A DNA stretch of 35,691 nt from Methanolinea sp. (GCA_025453675.1 JALOPW010000020.1:1-35691), one strand, 5' to 3'; shown: positions 8,444 to 17,425, counted from the first letter of the stretch. Notes: a model not told the origin generated them from the letters alone. Made by a program: numbers and translations.

Positions 8444-8674
8444 TCACGAGACCCTCATGATCCACCGGGGGGCAATCGCCTTTGTGGGGCAGAACTCCCG
8501 GCACTTGAAACAGCCGATACAGAGGTGGGGCCGGGTCGCCTCTGCCTTGTGGGTGCGATAGTTCACCTGGAATACCCCCATCGAACACATCTCTTCGCAA
8601 ATCCCGCATCCGTTACAGAAGCCCCGGTCTATATACACCTCCATCAGGAGAGTGGGTGAGGGTGTAATTTCCAT
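8444..8674 (-). CDS. 2x[4Fe-4S] ferredoxin-like protein
   Basis: A 76-residue protein with two cluster motifs: CNGCGICEEMCS and CIGCFKCREFCP. The first motif ends in Cys-Ser rather than Cys-Pro, otherwise both are canonical for low-potential bacterial-type ferredoxins, which carry electrons in the cytoplasm. The ATG at 8674 was chosen because the sequence upstream in the frame (to 8806) is low in family character and runs through the hairpins at 8734-8791. The ribosome binding site is weak, so the start is uncertain. It stands alone, so the redox partner is not evident. Confidence 0.85.
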   Translation of the reverse strand: MEITPSPTLLMEVYIDRGFCNGCGICEEMCSMGVFQVNYRTHKAEATRPHLCIGCFKCREFCPTKAIAPRWIMRVS

Positions 8675-8733
8675 ATTCGCGTGCCACGAGTACCCTTCGT
8701 GATGAAATTGATAATCGTTGTGAATGAAACGCA

Positions 8734-8854
8734 CATGAGACCGTCGGGTCACATGCCCCCCCCTGATGAAAACCGCGAATGCGGTTTTCATACCAAAATG
8801 AAGCAATGGGCCCGGTGTTCACGGCCGGGAATGCCGGCCCCTACCCCTTTTTTT
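8734..8854 (+). ncRNA. Candidate structured RNA: three stem-loops ending in T7
   Basis: Three inverted repeats follow one another in a non-coding stretch. The first pairs CATGAGACC with GGTCACATG around GTCG (8734-8755, one A-A mismatch). The second pairs ATGAAAACCGC with GCGGTTTTCAT around GAAT (8766-8791, 11 perfect pairs). The third pairs GGCCGG with CCGGCC around GAATG (8823-8839), followed by T7 at 8848-8854. Read rightward this resembles a small RNA with a terminator; read leftward it could be the structured 5' leader of the ferredoxin gene starting at 8674. The strand is inferred from the T tract only. Confidence 0.35.
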
Positions 8855-8935
8855 CGGTGTTCCGGGTCTCTCTTCTATCCCGTTTTGGATTGGTGCATGA
8901 CCAGGGGCAACGGTGCGGTATAGAGGTGCATCCTG

Positions 8936-9118
8936 ATGGAGATCGTCGTATTGAACGGGAGCCCGAAGGGGGATCTGAGTGTTCCCATGAAGTATATGCA
9001 TTCGCTGGAGAGGATGTTTTCCGAATACGCAATACCGGGACGATGTACTTTCACTTTCCATTCCGGCGAACGCCTGTTGGCACCGGTGAAGGGATGTTGC
9101 CAGACCAACGGGGCATAA
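8936..9118 (+). pseudogene. 5' remnant of NADPH-dependent FMN reductase-like gene
   Basis: The first 32 or so codons read MEIVVLNGSPKGDLSVPMKY and then HSLERMFSEYA, the N-terminal strand and FMN-binding loop (NGSPKG) of the NADPH-dependent FMN reductase / iron-sulfur flavoprotein family, whose members are about 180-230 residues. After about position 9033 the similarity stops, and the frame ends at 9118 inside the opposite-strand gene. A good ribosome binding site (GAGGTG, 7 nt before the ATG) remains. It is best read as a truncated gene whose 3' part was lost. Confidence 0.55.
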
Positions 9119-9536
9119 TCCCTTCCTGCACCTCCCGCACCCGCGTAATCTCCGGTATCCCCCTCCCCCCCAGCACCTCCACAATAGCGTGTACGTATGG
9201 CTCCTGCCTCGTCATGCTGGGAGACGCGGCAGGGTTCTTGCGGTCCCCCTTCCTTCCCATCCCGGCCCTCCCGGTTGCAATAAAATGAAGAAAATCCTCC
9301 TTCGGGAGGGTCCAGGTGACATTGATCCGCATCCTGACCATATTCCCGTTTGGTGGATGGGGGAGCATCACCGCCCTGGTGGGAGGGAGCTTCACCGGCC
9401 CCATGTGGTTTGATCGGGAGAGTTCCACGACTTTCTGCCACAGGGCATCGCAGGCAGCGCTCTCACAGGTCCGGCAGAAGCGGTTTGAGGGGGGGGAGCC
9501 ATCCCCCTGGTAGCGGGCACAGAACATCGTGTCCAT
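9051..9536 (-). CDS. Hypothetical protein with cysteine cluster
   Basis: 161 residues from the ATG at 9536; not recognised. The N-terminal third has Cys6, Cys21, Cys24 and Cys29 (FCRTCESAAC), a possible metal or Fe-S site. The central part (VRMRINVTWTLPKEDFLHFI) looks like a beta-alpha unit. The C-terminal 50 residues overlap the FMN-reductase remnant on the opposite strand and may be readthrough rather than original protein. The ATG at 9536 is preferred over the GTG at 9593 because the latter overlaps the TATA-like element at 9580-9587; GGTG lies just upstream. No signal peptide or membrane segment. Confidence 0.55.
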   Translation of the reverse strand: MDTMFCARYQGDGSPPSNRFCRTCESAACDALWQKVVELSRSNHMGPVKLPPTRAVMLPHPPNGNMVRMRINVTWTLPKEDFLHFIATGRAGMGRKGDRKNPAASPSMTRQEPYVHAIVEVLGGRGIPEITRVREVQEGIMPRWSGNIPSPVPTGVRRNGK

Positions 9537-9579
9537 CACACCTATATGGTACGTCAGGGATGAAAAACGCAAAGGAAGG

Positions 9580-9587
9580 TATAATAT
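9580..9587. promoter_or_regulatory. Shared TATA-like element between divergent genes
   Basis: TATAATAT reads as a TATA box on both strands (ATATTATA on the minus strand). It lies 25-32 nt before the ATG at 9612 on the plus strand, giving a near-leaderless transcript, and about 44 nt before the ATG at 9536 on the minus strand. No other TATA-like element is seen in the gap. Confidence 0.4.
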
Positions 9588-9611
9588 CTTCACTCGCTAC
9601 TCTCATCTTTT

Positions 9612-10241
9612 ATGCTCCCGTACCCTGTACGCATACTGCTCCTTGCACTCCTGCTCCTTTCCTGCATGGGGTTCCCTGCCTCCGCACTCCTGGCTCCTGG
9701 CAATGTGCAGGTCCAACCTCCGGGCGATGCCCTTCTGGAGGGGGCGGTGGTGAATGTATCCGCAGATATTGAGATCATCCCTTCCGGGGCGACTACCTTT
9801 GCCGAGACCCACACGCTCTCCCTCTCCACCGGGCTCCTGGAGGCCAGGTGGCAGGTGGTGGTGATAGTGGACGGGCTGCAGGCTGCGGTTATTCCAAAGG
9901 AGGGTCCCCAGGTGTATGTGAACGGATTCCTCCTCTCCTACCCGACCACCCGGGACGTGAGCGTCCGGCTCCTCCTCGAGGGGAGGGTGCCTCCTACCCC
10001 TGTTGAAGGGACGGTCATGGTGCTGCAGTGGGCAGAGCTGAATGCCCAGGGCCAGGCGGTCACCGGATCAGAATACCAGGTGACCCGGCAGGTAGCCACC
10101 ACACTCGCATCTCCACCGAGTACATTCACAGAGCAGCCTTCCGTCCCGGTAGCTTCCCCTACAAAGGCTGCATTCCCTATGATCGCCGTCATTGCCTCTC
10201 TCTGCCTGGTCTTTGCCTTGATGAGGATGCGAAAAGAGTAA
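9612..10241 (+). CDS. Secreted, membrane-anchored hypothetical protein
   Basis: 209 residues; family not recognised. Residues 1-25 form a signal peptide (VRILLLALLLLSC core, ending PASA). The extracellular part (about 26-180) is rich in beta-forming and hydroxyl residues with no Cys, and includes VVVIVDGLQAAVIPKEG and YPTTRDVSVRLLLEG. A serine/proline-rich stretch (SPPSTFTEQPSVPVASPTK) leads to a single transmembrane helix at about 187-204 and a basic tail MRMRKE. The plan (signal, beta domain, stalk, anchor, basic end) matches the PEGA protein at 2749, although the outer domain differs. The function is unknown. Confidence 0.7.
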   Translation: MLPYPVRILLLALLLLSCMGFPASALLAPGNVQVQPPGDALLEGAVVNVSADIEIIPSGATTFAETHTLSLSTGLLEARWQVVVIVDGLQAAVIPKEGPQVYVNGFLLSYPTTRDVSVRLLLEGRVPPTPVEGTVMVLQWAELNAQGQAVTGSEYQVTRQVATTLASPPSTFTEQPSVPVASPTKAAFPMIAVIASLCLVFALMRMRKE

Positions 10242-10293
10242 GGTTGGACTGTGTTCCCTCGTTTACTGAGAAAGACTGTGAAAGAAGGAGCAC

Positions 10294-11505
10294 TCACCCT
10301 CTCCGGCACTCTTCCAGGTAGCGTTCCAGGACCCTGGCAAGCAGGGTCATCCCGGCCACTATCCTCTCTTCATCCGAGTTCGAGAAGTTCAGCCTGACTC
10401 CGTGGTCACCGGCCCCGTCAGTATAGAACGGGGTGCCTGGGAGGATTGCCACGTTCTCTGCGAGGGCACGGCGCCAGAGCTCCATGGCGGAACACCCGGG
10501 AGGAAGGGTGAGCCAGATAAACATGCCGCCATCGGGCCGCGTGTACCTGACCTCCACGGGGAAGAGTTCGTCCATCAAGCGGAGCATCAGGCTGCACTGT
10601 GCGGCATATGCCCCGGTAATCCGCGAGATATGGGTATCGATGTCATTCTCCTGGAGGTACCGGCAGAGCATTCTCTGTGCAAAGATGTTGGAATGCAGGT
10701 CCGATGCCTGCTTGGCGGTCACCGCCTGGTCGATGATCTCCTTCTCGGCACAGAGCCACCCGATTCTCAGTCCAGGCGAGACGATCTTTGAGAAGGAGCC
10801 GAGGAGAACCACTTTCTCCCTGGGGAGCAGATTGCCGAAGGATGGCCTCTTTTCCCTTGTGAACCGGATCTCCCCGTAAGCATCATCCTCGATGAGCAGT
10901 GTGCTGGACTCTTTGTGTATCCCGGCGAGTTCCTTCCGGCAACCGGTGGTATAGGTGATCCCGGAGGGGTTCTGGGAGTTAGGGATGACATAGGAGAATA
11001 CAGGCCTGGTCTGCTCGAGAATGTCGGCGAATGTCATGGGATCTGCTCCCTCTTCCCTCAGAGGGACAGTATGAAACGTAGGCATATACTGTGAAAAGGC
11101 CTGAATAGCACCAAGGTACCCGGGTGCTTCGATGGCAACCGGGTCTCCTTCGTCAATGAATATTCTGCCCAGGATGTCCAGCGTCTGCTGCGACCCGTGG
11201 GTGATAAGGACCTCTTCTGGGTCAACAAAAAGCCCAAACCTGGTTTTATACCGTCCTGCGATCCATTCCCGGAGTGGCATGAACCCTTCCGACGTGGCAT
11301 ACTGTAATGCAGCGCAGCCATCCTCTGTGAGAACATGCTCTGCCGCCCTTGCCACCCCGGAGGTATCGAGAAAGGCCGGGCTTGGGAGTCCCCCGGCAAA
11401 GGAGATGATATCCGGCCGTTCGGTGACCTTCAGGATCTCCCTGATCATGGAGCGGGGAGTCGCCTGGATCCGGCGGGAAAACCGATAAGGTGGAATCTGC
11501 AACAT
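10294..11505 (-). CDS. PLP-dependent class I/II aminotransferase (2-aminoadipate-transaminase/MocR-like)
   Basis: 403 residues from the ATG at 11505, which has GGAG 6 nt upstream. It is a fold-type I aminotransferase: SFAGGLPSP near the N-terminus, PNSQNPSG with the cofactor-contacting Asn, LIEDDAYGEIRF with the pyridine-binding Asp, and GSFSKIVSPGLRIGW with the Schiff-base lysine (Lys240). This pattern is typical of the LysN/aromatic aminotransferase subgroup that lacks the MocR HTH domain. It transfers amino groups between amino acids and 2-oxo acids; the substrate cannot be read from sequence. A TATA-like GATATATTATC lies at about 11575-11583. An aromatic role linked to the nearby trp operon is possible but unproven. 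Confidence 0.88.
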   Translation of the reverse strand: MLQIPPYRFSRRIQATPRSMIREILKVTERPDIISFAGGLPSPAFLDTSGVARAAEHVLTEDGCAALQYATSEGFMPLREWIAGRYKTRFGLFVDPEEVLITHGSQQTLDILGRIFIDEGDPVAIEAPGYLGAIQAFSQYMPTFHTVPLREEGADPMTFADILEQTRPVFSYVIPNSQNPSGITYTTGCRKELAGIHKESSTLLIEDDAYGEIRFTREKRPSFGNLLPREKVVLLGSFSKIVSPGLRIGWLCAEKEIIDQAVTAKQASDLHSNIFAQRMLCRYLQENDIDTHISRITGAYAAQCSLMLRLMDELFPVEVRYTRPDGGMFIWLTLPPGCSAMELWRRALAENVAILPGTPFYTDGAGDHGVRLNFSNSDEERIVAGMTLLARVLERYLEECRRG

Positions 11506-11799
11506 GGATGCTCCTGGTGTGACACATGTATTGGTGCGATCAAGAGATGAATCTATCATGATTGATCAGTATAGATAATATATCATTTTCCCTATAATCC
11601 GGATAATTCCCTGATTTCTTTGTGATACAGGTAAAAATCAAAATCGTGCGGGATACTACTGAGTCACAATCTCACAGCGGTTGATATCCCTTCTGCCTGC
11701 TGGATCCTCCATTCGGTAAGGAATAGAGATGAAACCAGGAGGAATGGTGCATTTGAGCTCCCGCCGACTTTATGTTCCTCCTGTTTGTATTCATTGACC

Positions 11800-12543
11800 A
11801 TGCATCCGACCGGCCAGACCTTCATGGAGATGACCAGGTACGAACACCTCTCTGTCTCGGACCAGTACAGGGGGCTCCCTGCCCCTCCGCTTGAGAAGTC
11901 ATTCTCCAGAGATGGGCTATTCATCACGCTCCCAAACCCGGATACCATCACTGTCCCGCCTCTCAACCTCAGGTCAGCCATCGAGAACCGGAGATCGCTC
12001 CGGCACTATACCCGTGACCCTCTTTCCCTCGAGGAACTTGCCTACCTCCTCTGGTGCACTCAGGGGATCAGAGAGATCCAGGACCCCTACTTTACCATCC
12101 GCAATGTCCCCTCTGCGGGGGGGCGCCACTCATTCGAGACATATCTCCTCATCAACCGTGTATCAGGGGTGAAGCCCGGGCTCTACCGGTACCTCGCATT
12201 CTCCCACCGCCTCCTCGAAGTGGACACGCGGCTTGGAGTTCCCGACCGGGTGATGGCCGCATGCCTGGGCCAGGCATTCGTGAGGGCCTCTGCGGTCACG
12301 TTCCTCTGGGCCAGTGTCGTCTACCGGATGTCCTGGCGCTATGCCGAGCGGGCATGGCGGCTGGTTCACCTTGATGCCGGTCACGCAGGACAGAACCTCT
12401 ACCTGGCAGCCGAACAGATCGGGTGTGGTACCTGCGCTATAGGGGCGTTTGATGACCGGCAGGCGGCCGATGTGCTTGGGATAGATGGGGTTGACGAGTT
12501 CGTCGTCTACTGTGCAGCTGTTGGAAAAAAGTCCGATGAGTGA
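11800..12543 (+). CDS. SagB-type nitroreductase/dehydrogenase domain protein
   Basis: 247 residues. The N-terminus (YEHLSVSDQYRGLPAPPLE) and IENRRSLRHYTRDPLSLEEL identify the SagB-type branch of the FMN-dependent nitroreductase fold; SAGGRHSFETYL and the C-terminal LDAGHAGQNLYLAAEQIGCG are the expected FMN-binding and core segments. SagB proteins oxidise azolines in peptide natural-product clusters, but in methanogens the same domain is common as a stand-alone gene, and no YcaO or precursor peptide gene is seen here. The ATG at 11800 is preferred over the TTG at 11785; TATGTT about 30 nt upstream suggests a leaderless message. It ends 4 nt from the convergent trpA. Confidence 0.85.
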   Translation: MHPTGQTFMEMTRYEHLSVSDQYRGLPAPPLEKSFSRDGLFITLPNPDTITVPPLNLRSAIENRRSLRHYTRDPLSLEELAYLLWCTQGIREIQDPYFTIRNVPSAGGRHSFETYLLINRVSGVKPGLYRYLAFSHRLLEVDTRLGVPDRVMAACLGQAFVRASAVTFLWASVVYRMSWRYAERAWRLVHLDAGHAGQNLYLAAEQIGCGTCAIGAFDDRQAADVLGIDGVDEFVVYCAAVGKKSDE

Positions 12544-12547
12544 GATA

Positions 12548-13342
12548 TCAGGCCATGGACACGACAAGGGCTCTGACCATCTCCCCGACCGCCGCCCTCA
12601 TCTCGTCCGGGCGGCCAACGCGGTCTCCCACCTCTTTCACAATGGCGGACCCGACAATCACCCCGTCCGCCCCGGCCCTGGAGTAGGCCTGCACCTGGTG
12701 GGATGTGCTGATCCCGAATCCAGGGACCACCGGGAGTTCCGACATCTCCTTTATCGTCCTGATACACTCAAGTGTGGCAGGATCGACCTCTCCCCTCACC
12801 CCGGTCACCCCGAGTGCGGCCACCAGGTAGAGGAATCCTCCTGCCCTCGCCACGATTCCACGAAGACGTTCCCTCGAGGTGGTCTGGCTGACGAAAAGGA
12901 TGGGATCGATACCGGCATCCCGGGCAGCCTTGCAGAACGGATCAGCCTCCTCGAGCGGCACGTCCGCAATCGCAACCCCGTCCGCACCTGCCTCCGCGGC
13001 ATCCAGGTAAAACGACCGGATTCCCCGTTGCACCACCAGATTGGCGTAGGTGAGGATGATGAGCGGAGTCTTTGAACCGGCCCGGAAGTCACGGATAAGA
13101 GAGAAGAGAAAATCGGTATTCATACCGGCCGAGAGCGCCCTCTGGATGGCCTGCTGCATGACCGGGCCGTCTGCGACCGGGTCTGAGAACGGCATCACGA
13201 GCTCGATAATATCCGCGCCGGCACGGTCTATCTCCTGAAGCATCCCGAGCGACTCTCTGTATCCCGGATCACCGGCCACCAGGCAGGCCACCAGCAGGGG
13301 ACGGGTGCGGGTGACGAATGCATGTTCGATGCGGGAGGTCAC
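12548..13342 (-). CDS. trpA: Tryptophan synthase alpha subunit
   Basis: 264 residues, full length. It cleaves indole-3-glycerol phosphate to indole and glyceraldehyde 3-phosphate in the alpha2-beta2 complex. [16 protein letters not shown] carries the catalytic Glu47 and the Asp58-region loop; [15 protein letters not shown] and VPGFGIS form the phosphate-binding region near the C-terminus. The start codon is GTG (13340-13342), overlapping the trpB TGA as GTGA, so translation is coupled. It is the last gene of the trp operon and ends 4 nt from the convergent nitroreductase, with no room for a separate terminator. Confidence 0.96.
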   Translation of the reverse strand: MTSRIEHAFVTRTRPLLVACLVAGDPGYRESLGMLQEIDRAGADIIELVMPFSDPVADGPVMQQAIQRALSAGMNTDFLFSLIRDFRAGSKTPLIILTYANLVVQRGIRSFYLDAAEAGADGVAIADVPLEEADPFCKAARDAGIDPILFVSQTTSRERLRGIVARAGGFLYLVAALGVTGVRGEVDPATLECIRTIKEMSELPVVPGFGISTSHQVQAYSRAGADGVIVGSAIVKEVGDRVGRPDEMRAAVGEMVRALVVSMA

Positions 13343-14511
13343 AGGGCCTCACCTGCACGTGCCGCAACCTGGGCCACGTCCTTGTCACCCCGGCCCGAAA
13401 GGTTGACCACCAGGATATCGTCTCTCTCCAGGTCCGACGCGATGCACCGGGCCAGTGAGACTGCATGCGCGGATTCGAGAGCGGGGATGATCCCCTCGGT
13501 CCGGGAGAGGTAGAGGAACGAGTCGATCGCCTCTTTATCGGTCACTGCCCGGTACGTAACCCTGCCGCTGTCCTTGAGGCAACTGTGTTCCGGCCCCACC
13601 CCGGGGTAGTCGAGGCCAGCCGAGACACTGTGCGACTCCAGGATCTGGCCGAATGCGTCCTGGATCAGGTAGGTATAGGTCCCGTGAAGTACCCCTGGCC
13701 TTCCCCGGCAGAGAGTGGCCCCGTGCCTGCCCTCAAGCCCCTCCCCGCCGGCCTCCGCCCCAAAGAGCCGGGCCTGGTCACCGAGGAAGGGGGTGAACAT
13801 CCCGATGGCATTTGACCCGCCACCCACGCAGGCTACGATGGCATCCGGGAGCCTTCCCTCCTTCTCCACGATCTGCGCCCGGGTCTCCCTCCCAATCACC
13901 GTCTGGAAATCCCTGACGAGTGAGGGGAACGGATGCGGGCCTACCACAGATCCAATCAGGTAGTGGGTGTCGCGGACATTGGCCACCCAGTCGCGAAGGG
14001 CCTCGTTGATAGCATCCTTGAGGGTCATTGAACCTGAACTCACCGGGATCACCGTGGCCCCGAGCATCTTCATCCTGGTCACGTTGAGGGCCTGGCGGGA
14101 GATATCCTCCTTCCCCATGTACACCTCCACCCGCATCCCGAGAACTGCTCCTGCAATGGCGGTGGCAACCCCGTGCTGGCCTGCCCCTGTCTCCGCGATG
14201 ATCCGCGTCTTTCCCATGTATTTTGCAAGCAGGGCCTGCCCCAGGGCGTTGTTCAGCTTGTGAGCCCCGGAATGGAGGAGATCCTCCCGCTTTAAGTAGA
14301 CTCGGCATCCAAGGTCACTGGAGATGTTCCGGCAGAAGGTCAGGGGAGTCATCCGCCCCGCATACTCGTGCAGGTAGTAGTGCATCTCCCGGCTGAATGC
14401 ATCGCCCGGCACAATTGTCCGGAAACCGGCCTCCAGTTCCTCCAGGGCCGCCATGAGGGTCTCGGGGACGAAACATCCCCCATACTCCCCGAATCGTGTG
14501 GATTCAATCAT
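13339..14511 (-). CDS. trpB: Tryptophan synthase beta subunit (TrpB1)
   Basis: 390 residues. It condenses indole with serine using [23 protein letters not shown] holds the PLP lysine (Lys85); [10 protein letters not shown] is the phosphate-binding loop; EAGGEG and PGVGPEHS belong to the subunit interface and COMM regions of the TrpB1 class that pairs with TrpA. The ATG at 14511 overlaps the end of trpF by 8 nt; the frame is open further upstream but that part only reads through trpF. A second, type-2 paralogue (trpB2) lies at 25894-27258. Confidence 0.97.
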   Translation of the reverse strand: MIESTRFGEYGGCFVPETLMAALEELEAGFRTIVPGDAFSREMHYYLHEYAGRMTPLTFCRNISSDLGCRVYLKREDLLHSGAHKLNNALGQALLAKYMGKTRIIAETGAGQHGVATAIAGAVLGMRVEVYMGKEDISRQALNVTRMKMLGATVIPVSSGSMTLKDAINEALRDWVANVRDTHYLIGSVVGPHPFPSLVRDFQTVIGRETRAQIVEKEGRLPDAIVACVGGGSNAIGMFTPFLGDQARLFGAEAGGEGLEGRHGATLCRGRPGVLHGTYTYLIQDAFGQILESHSVSAGLDYPGVGPEHSCLKDSGRVTYRAVTDKEAIDSFLYLSRTEGIIPALESAHAVSLARCIASDLERDDILVVNLSGRGDKDVAQVAARAGEAL

Positions 14512-15079
14512 TGGTTTCACCCTTCGCAATCCTGATAAAATCTCGTACTTTCTGTGCATTCTTGATCCCGGGAGAGTCTTCCACACCGGTGGCCACGTCC
14601 ACCCCGTAAGGACAGACCTTCCGGATAGCCTCTGCCACGTTGCCCGGGTGCAGTCCCCCGGCCAGGATGACCGGGATGCTGCTCTCCCTGACCACGCGGG
14701 AGGCGAAATCCGCATCGTAGAGCCTTCCCTTCCCTGCACTTCCATCGACAAGGAGAGCATCCGCATCGCCGTAAACCGGCTGCCCCCTGGCTACAACCCG
14801 TATGAGCCGCACCGGGAAGGGGTGAGGAAGGGCCACGGGCATGGAGAGCTGGATTACATCGGGATTCAGGTCCAGCATGGCCTCCATGTCCTCGAGTGAT
14901 GTCGTATGGGACACGCACACCCTGGCGATATAGGGGCCTGCAGCGTCAAAGATCTCCTCTGCCCTCTCCATATCAACGGACCGTGGAGAGTCAGAGTACA
15001 TCACCACTCCAATCGCGTCGGCTCCGGACATATCTGCCATGGCGGCATCCTTGGGGGTGGTGATCCCGCAGATCTTCAC
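14504..15079 (-). CDS. trpF: Phosphoribosylanthranilate isomerase
   Basis: 191 residues. It performs the Amadori rearrangement of N-(5'-phosphoribosyl)anthranilate. The N-terminal [12 protein letters not shown] contains the catalytic Cys4; [20 protein letters not shown] and [15 protein letters not shown] are the remaining barrel strands with the catalytic Asp and phosphate site. It starts with GTG (15077-15079), overlapping the trpC stop as GTGA, and its end overlaps trpB by 8 nt. It is a stand-alone TrpF, not fused to TrpC. Confidence 0.96.
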   Translation of the reverse strand: MKICGITTPKDAAMADMSGADAIGVVMYSDSPRSVDMERAEEIFDAAGPYIARVCVSHTTSLEDMEAMLDLNPDVIQLSMPVALPHPFPVRLIRVVARGQPVYGDADALLVDGSAGKGRLYDADFASRVVRESSIPVILAGGLHPGNVAEAIRKVCPYGVDVATGVEDSPGIKNAQKVRDFIRIAKGETND

Positions 15080-15837
15080 GCGGATACGAATCCCCCCAGC
15101 CTTTTTTCCGGGTCCCTTGCGGACATGATCGAGGAGCCGATCAGAAACCCGTCAACCAGCTTCCGCATACTCCTCACGTCATATGGCCACACAAACCCAC
15201 TCTCCGACACCACCCTGCACCCGGCATCCCGCACAAGTGGAGCCAGCCGACGGGTGGTGGAGAGATCGATTGTGAGATCCTTCAGATTCCGGTTATTGAT
15301 CCCGACAAGCCTTGTGCCGGAATCGAGAGCAGTGGAAACCTCTTCGGCCGTGTGCACTTCCACCAGTGGCTCCAGTGAGTAATGTGAGGCCATCTCCACG
15401 AAGTCCGCCAGCCTGTCACCAAGGACTGCGGTGATGAGGAGGACCGCATCCGCCCCAAGTGCCCTCGTCTCCGCCATTTGCCGCTCGTCGATGATGAAGT
15501 CCTTCCGTAGGATGGGGACGTCCACGTGAGGCAGGATCTCGGGGATAAGCCCCGGATGCCCGTGGAAGAAGGATGGCTCGGTGATGACGGAGAGGGCAGA
15601 GCAGCCTGCCGAGACCATCATGCGGGCCAGTTTCACCGGGTCATCCCCGGCCCGGATGACTCCCCGGGAGGGGGATGCATACTTGATCTCGGATATGATG
15701 GCATTTCGTCCATCTCTCTGCACCATTGCCTCGAAGAGCCCATTTCCCACCCTGGAACCCTGGGCCATCTCCGAGAATTGTTCCGGGAGATCGGAGACCC
15801 GGGCCCCGGTGGCCGCCAGGATCTCTTCCAGTATCAT
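15076..15837 (-). CDS. trpC: Indole-3-glycerol phosphate synthase
   Basis: 253 residues. It closes the indole ring from CdRP. AIISEIKYASPSRG has the conserved substrate Lys52; VPILRKDFIID holds the catalytic Lys; EVHTAEE, VGINNRNLKDL and VVSESG follow in the usual order, then the phosphate-site VDGFLIGSSIM. The start ATG overlaps the trpD TGA by 4 nt (ATGA), and the stop overlaps the trpF GTG, so it is coupled on both sides. Confidence 0.97.
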   Translation of the reverse strand: MILEEILAATGARVSDLPEQFSEMAQGSRVGNGLFEAMVQRDGRNAIISEIKYASPSRGVIRAGDDPVKLARMMVSAGCSALSVITEPSFFHGHPGLIPEILPHVDVPILRKDFIIDERQMAETRALGADAVLLITAVLGDRLADFVEMASHYSLEPLVEVHTAEEVSTALDSGTRLVGINNRNLKDLTIDLSTTRRLAPLVRDAGCRVVSESGFVWPYDVRSMRKLVDGFLIGSSIMSARDPEKRLGGFVSA

Positions 15838-16853
15838 GGTTCCCTCCCCGAGGCGGCGATAAGAGCATCCAGTCTTCCGAGGGCGGCGCCGGTGCTGATG
15901 GACGTTTGGGCCCGACTAATACCCTCTTTCAGGTCATTTGCCTCTTTTCCGAGGTATATAGCCGCCCCGGCATTCATCACCACCACGTCGTACATCGCGC
16001 CTTCCACTTTCCCCTCCAGGACTCCTCTGATGATTGCCGCATTCTCTGGAGGCGTGCTCCCCATGAGCGCTTCGCGGGAGGATACGGGAATTCCAAATTC
16101 TCCTGGTGTGATGGCGTATTCCCTGATATTCCCATACGAGAGCTCCGCGACCTGCGTGGGACCAGTAGTGGTGATCTCATCCAGCCCCCCGCCATGGACC
16201 ACCATGGCTCTCTCCGCCCCAAGATAGTGGAGGGCCTCCGCGAGCGTTCGGATGAGGGCAGGGGAGTATACCCCCATCAGCCGCGAGGGTGCGCCGGCAG
16301 GGTTGAGCAATGGGCCGAGCACGTTGAAGACGGTATGAAATCCAAGGTCTCTCCTTGCCCTCGCTGCATGCCTGAACGCGGGGTGGAACATGGGCGCGAA
16401 GAGGAATCCAAGGCCGGTCTCCTCCACGATCCCGCACACACGCTCCGGTGGGAGGTCCACCTTCACCCCGAGCGCTTCCAGGACATCCGCCGACCCGCAG
16501 GAACTGCTCACGCTCCTGTTCCCATGCTTGACGACGGGCACGCCGGCACCCGCTGCGACGATCGCGGCGGCAGTGCTGATATTGAATGTCCGGCAGCCGT
16601 CTCCGCCGGTTCCGCAGGTATCGACGAGGGTCCCTGCGACTTTCGGTCTGATGGAGATGCCGTAGTCCTGGAGGACTCTGCCAAAGGTGGCGATCTGCTC
16701 CGCATTCTCCCCCCTGATCCGGAGAGCGGCGAGAAAGGCACCCAACTGTGCTTCAGAAGCTCTTCCGGTGGCGATGTATTCCATGGCCGAAGAGGCCTCT
16801 GTACGGGAGAGAGATCTCCCTTCCGCCAGCATTTGCAGCGCTGCCTGCATCAT
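15834..16853 (-). CDS. trpD: Anthranilate phosphoribosyltransferase
   Basis: 339 residues from the ATG at 16853, within the usual 330-345. It adds phosphoribosyl from PRPP to anthranilate. DTCGTGGDGCRTFNIST contains the PRPP loop (81-86), KHGNRSVSS (109-117) the anthranilate site, and NVLGPLLNPAG the following conserved segment. The start overlaps the trpG TGA as ATGA; the open frame upstream only reads through trpG. Its position right after trpG in the operon follows the E-G-D order known in several archaea and bacteria. Confidence 0.97.
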   Translation of the reverse strand: MMQAALQMLAEGRSLSRTEASSAMEYIATGRASEAQLGAFLAALRIRGENAEQIATFGRVLQDYGISIRPKVAGTLVDTCGTGGDGCRTFNISTAAAIVAAGAGVPVVKHGNRSVSSSCGSADVLEALGVKVDLPPERVCGIVEETGLGFLFAPMFHPAFRHAARARRDLGFHTVFNVLGPLLNPAGAPSRLMGVYSPALIRTLAEALHYLGAERAMVVHGGGLDEITTTGPTQVAELSYGNIREYAITPGEFGIPVSSREALMGSTPPENAAIIRGVLEGKVEGAMYDVVVMNAGAAIYLGKEANDLKEGISRAQTSISTGAALGRLDALIAASGREP

Positions 16854-17425
16854 GCACCTCCCGATGCGAGGAAATTTTCCATTATCCGCCTCCCTTCGGA
16901 GGTCATGATGCTCTCTGGGTGAAACTGGAGGCCGTAAATCGGCAGGGTCCGGTGCATCACTCCCATCACGCACCTGTCATCCTCTGAGAATGCCACAGTC
17001 TCAAACTCTTCCGGGACCCCGTCTGCCGGTGCAGCAAGTGAGTGGTAGCGCGTGGCGGTGAAGGGATTGGGAAGGCCGGATAAGAGGCCTCTTCCGTCAT
17101 GGACAATACTGCTGGTCTTCCCGTGCACCGGGGCATCCATTCGCCTGACCGTCCCGCCATGGCAATGGAGAATGGTCTGGTGGCCGAGGCATACCCCCAG
17201 GATGGGGACTTTTCCCTTGAATTCCTTTATCACCTCTGGGCATACTCCTGAATCATCCGGGGTACCGGGGCCGGGGGAGAGGATTATGCAATCCGGTGAT
17301 GCATCCCTGACTGCGGAGAGCGGCTGGTCACACGTGAGGGGGATTGGCTTGGCGCCGAGCATCCCCACCAGCTGGTAGAGATTGTAGGTGAAACTGTCAA
17401 AGCAGTCGATGATGACCACTCTCAT
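16850..17425 (-). CDS. trpG: Anthranilate synthase, glutamine amidotransferase subunit
   Basis: 191 residues. It is a class I amidotransferase supplying ammonia to TrpE. IIDCFDSFTYNLYQLV is the N-terminal signature, LSPGPGTPDDSG the oxyanion region, LGVCLGHQ carries the nucleophile Cys79, and LQFHPESI carries His169 and Glu171. It also fits the paralogous PabA, but the genomic position makes TrpG clear. It overlaps trpE by 4 nt (ATGA) and trpD by 4 nt. Confidence 0.96.
   Translation of the reverse strand: MRVVIIDCFDSFTYNLYQLVGMLGAKPIPLTCDQPLSAVRDASPDCIILSPGPGTPDDSGVCPEVIKEFKGKVPILGVCLGHQTILHCHGGTVRRMDAPVHGKTSSIVHDGRGLLSGLPNPFTATRYHSLAAPADGVPEEFETVAFSEDDRCVMGVMHRTLPIYGLQFHPESIMTSEGRRIMENFLASGGA

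Noticed and set aside
12485-13075. Long plus-strand ORFs across the trp operon (also 15726-16922 and 18415-18996)
   Set aside because: Antisense shadows of trpA, trpC/trpD and trpE caused by high GC; rich in His/Pro/Arg and without domains.
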